DNA of 53,325 bases from Deltaproteobacteria bacterium. GTDB lineage: Bacteria; Myxococcota_A; UBA9160; UBA4427. Under the pieces are notes generated by a model. The model searched no databases. It worked only from the letters and a program-made list of their open reading frames with translations, and was not told where the DNA came from. Positions within the stretch are counted from its first letter, which is position 1. Each line of letters begins with the position of its first letter. The DNA lies in NCBI GenBank assembly GCA_019310385.1, contig JAFDEK010000027.1:1-53325 (forward strand). The letters run 5' to 3'. This document shows positions 51,252 to 53,325 of the stretch, piece after piece. The translations under genes and the position numbers were made by a program.

Positions 51252-53325
51252 CTAACCGACCCGCTCCATCTCCACCCGTGTCCCCCGGTCGGGACAGCCG
51301 GGCTCACCCATGAGCAAGGTGGGCTGCAGCTGAAAGTAGCCGCCGGCCAGGTGGATCGGATTCATCGGGCTGGGGATCAGGGACTGATGGGACTGACCGT
51401 TCTTGAACTGGTAGGGCTCCCAGGCGTGATAGACCACCACCTGCCGCGCCTGCACCGAGGGCGCCACCTTGGCCTGGAGCTCGAAGGATCCGACGTCGTT
51501 GTAGAGCCGCACGGCGTCCCCGTCCGTGATGCCCCGGGCCGCGGCGTCCTCGCTTCCGATGAAGACCACCGGCTCGCCGCGCTGCAGGTTGAGGAGATTC
51601 TTGTTGTCTCGCCAGGAGGCGTGGATCGACCAGCGATCGTGGCCGCCCGTCATCTGCAGCGGGTAGTCGCCGCCCAGCTTGGGATTGTCCTTGTGGACGG
51701 GCAACACTTCGCCGAGCTCCATGAAGTACTCATGGTCGATGTAGAACTGCATGCGCCGGGTGTGGGTGGGCCAGGGCTGCTTCTTCTGCACCTGCCAGGT
51801 GTTGGCCGTGATGGTCTCGTTCTCTTCGAAGTCTGAGGCGTGGCCCATCTGGGAGGGGCTGAGCCCCACCCCGGTGTAGCGCACGTAGCCCTTCTCCTTG
51901 ATCTCCGCCCAGGTGACGCCGCCCAGGTTGGTCGTCATCGAGAGGATCTCGTCGAGGAACTCCTCGGTGTTCTCCTCGGTGTAGCGCCGGCCGAAGGTGA
52001 AGTCGTCGTAGACCTCGTCGAGGCGCCGCGTCCCGCCGGCACGATCCTTGAATTCCCGGATGCCGCGCTCGATCGCGCGCTTCTGCAGGGTCTTCAGGTA
52101 CAGGCAGTGAAACTCCCAGTCCGTCTTCGAATCGCCCAGGGGCGGAACCGCCTGGGTGGTGACGTGGGAGAAGGGCGCGATGGGCGAGCCCCAGGTGATG
52201 TCGTCCTTCTCGTACCACCCCGCCGCCGGGAAGACATAGTCGCTGTAGCGCGCGGTGTTGCTCATGCGCCAGTCGACGGTAACCAGCAGGTCGAGCTTGG
52301 GAAGCAGCCCGTCGATCATCCGGTCGTAGCCACGCACGCGCCGCAGCAGGTTTCCCCCGACCTCGAAGACGATGCGCGGCCGCGTCTTCGGAACGATCTG
52401 CCAGCCCTTGGAGACCGCCTCGTCGAAGTAGGACTTGAAGTCCCGCTTCATGTCGGGATCCCACTTGCCCGCGCTCCCGTAGAGCTCTTCGAGGCCGCCG
52501 TACATGTAGAGCCAGAGTGGCGTGGCGAGGAACTTGCCGTCCTTGTACTCCTCGCGCGCCATCTGGGACATCATCATCTCGGTCGAGTAGCCGTCCCACT
52601 TCATGCGCATGAGATCGGGAGCCGCCTTCACCCCCAAGGCGGCGGCGCCGAGCTTGGGCGGGAGCTTCCCACTCGCCATGGTGAGGGCGTCGTGTCCCGC
52701 AATGGAGAGATAGGGGAAGGCCGCGATGCCCGAGCCCTTCTTGCCGATCTGTCCCGCCAGCGCGAAGGCGAGGATCTGGGCCCGCTCCATCTCCATGCCG
52801 TGGTAGTACTTGGAGAAGTTGGTCTGGGTGATGGCCGCGCAGCCCTTCGCCTTCGCCATGGCGCGGGCCAGCTTGCGCAGCTGCGCGGGGTGGGTGCCCG
52901 TGATCTTCGACGCCGCCTCGGGGGTGTAGTCAGCCAGGTGCTCGCGCAGCCGCGCGAAGACGGGTACGACGCTGACCGTGCCTCCCGCCGTATCGACCCG
53001 GTACTCGCCTTCGAGGGCGGGATCGAGCTCGCCCAGCGCCAGGGTCGAGCGCGGCGCTTGCTGCACCTCGCCCGTCTTGCGGTCGAAGACGTAGAAGGTG
53101 GTGTCGTCGCCGCCCTTCTCCATGTCGGCCTGCACGAGAAAGCGCCCGGTATCCTCGCGCACCAGGAAGGGCAGGTCCGTCTGCTCCACCACGAAGGGGC
53201 GATCGTAGATGTCCTCTTACACCATCACGTGGGCGAGAGCGAGGCCGAAGGCGGCATCGGTTCCCACCTTCACCGGGATCCACTCGTCCGAGTGAATGCT
53301 CGAGGGGTTGAAGTCCGGCGTGATG
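51252..53325 (-). CDS. Molybdopterin oxidoreductase (ethylbenzene-dehydrogenase/type II DMSO reductase-like), with in-frame TAA; 5' end off window
   Basis: The frame reads as one molybdenum enzyme catalytic subunit from 53325 to the stop at 51252, but a TAA at 53219-53217 interrupts it in frame. Upstream of the stop the reading is ITPDFNPSSIHSDEWIPVKV then GTDAAFGLALAHVMV; downstream it is EDIYDRPFVVEQTDLPFLVR, an unbroken family alignment except for the stop where Glu is expected. The remainder has ITGTHPAQLRKLARAMAKA, FALAGQIGKKGSGIAAFPY, DWRMSNTARYSDYVFPAAGWYEKDD and a C-terminus of HAWEPYQF plus GCPDRGTRVEMERV. This last part resembles EbdA, steroid C25 dehydrogenase and related type II enzymes that hydroxylate hydrocarbons or steroids with water. 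An intact piece from a GTG at 53192 would be 646 residues. Confidence 0.88.

Noticed and set aside
53217..53219. Selenocysteine as the reason for the in-frame stop in the molybdenum enzyme
   Set aside because: The codon is TAA, not TGA, and lies away from the metal-ligand position, so selenocysteine insertion does not explain it.

Overview
This window is about 53 kb of high-GC bacterial DNA (roughly two thirds G+C by eye). It is dense with single genes and short operons on both strands. The gene mix fits an environmental, aerobic, Gram-negative lineage of the old Deltaproteobacteria type (Myxococcota, Binatota or a relative). The evidence is many outer-membrane beta-barrels and lipoproteins, a cytochrome c oxidase operon, a tungsten-type aldehyde oxidoreductase, CaiB-type CoA transferase and crotonase genes, a P450 and a type II DMSO-reductase-family molybdoenzyme. 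The lineage is inferred from gene content only. I saw no rRNA, tRNA, CRISPR array or intact mobile element.

Layout: 1-900 holds a decayed integron-type integrase and a 72-bp tandem repeat. 902-7171 holds an RNA m5U methyltransferase, a steroid 5-alpha-reductase-like membrane enzyme, a beta-propeller-like lipoprotein, an outer-membrane barrel, a DUF5718 protein and a coiled-coil zinc-ribbon protein. 7462-12748 is a cytochrome oxidase operon: dihaem cytochrome c, an unlisted 34-residue membrane peptide, CoxB, CoxA, two short subunit III proteins, subunit IV and a CSVC membrane protein. 12775-16936 holds a helicase, a frameshifted DUF2057 lipoprotein, a hypothetical protein and an acyltransferase. 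17008-23494 holds an aldehyde:ferredoxin oxidoreductase with a MoaD-like partner, a sulfatase and a glycosyltransferase-sulfatase fusion. 23505-27345 holds a lipase, a phasin-like/ribbon-helix-helix divergent pair, a UPF0178 protein, a phosphotriesterase-family protein and a DksA-type zinc finger.

27425-33340 carries a DcaP-like porin, a limonene-epoxide-hydrolase-like protein, a short-chain epimerase, a CoA transferase and an aldehyde dehydrogenase. 33359-38654 holds an OB-fold protein, an AsmA-like protein, a PQQ dehydrogenase, a phosphatase-like protein and an enoyl-CoA hydratase. 38737-41340 is an AlgJ/AlgI-type O-acetylation pair. 41521-46441 holds a BamA-like barrel, a radical SAM protein, two DUF4136 lipoproteins and a P450. 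46508-51238 is a MacB/FtsX-type ABC cassette with a ZnuA-like lipoprotein. The right end (51252-53325, minus) is an ethylbenzene-dehydrogenase-like molybdoenzyme interrupted by an in-frame TAA.

Taken together, the steroid reductase-like protein, porin, epoxide hydrolase-like protein, P450, PQQ and aldehyde dehydrogenases, CoA transferase, hydratase and molybdenum hydroxylase suggest breakdown of hydrophobic compounds such as steroids, terpenes or hydrocarbons. The most unusual features are: an oxidase subunit I without the canonical K-channel Lys/Thr; a glycosyltransferase-sulfatase fusion; a reduced three-helix FtsX permease paired with a ZnuA-like protein that lacks a ligand motif; and a recurrent pattern of short tandem repeats starting at or just after stop codons.
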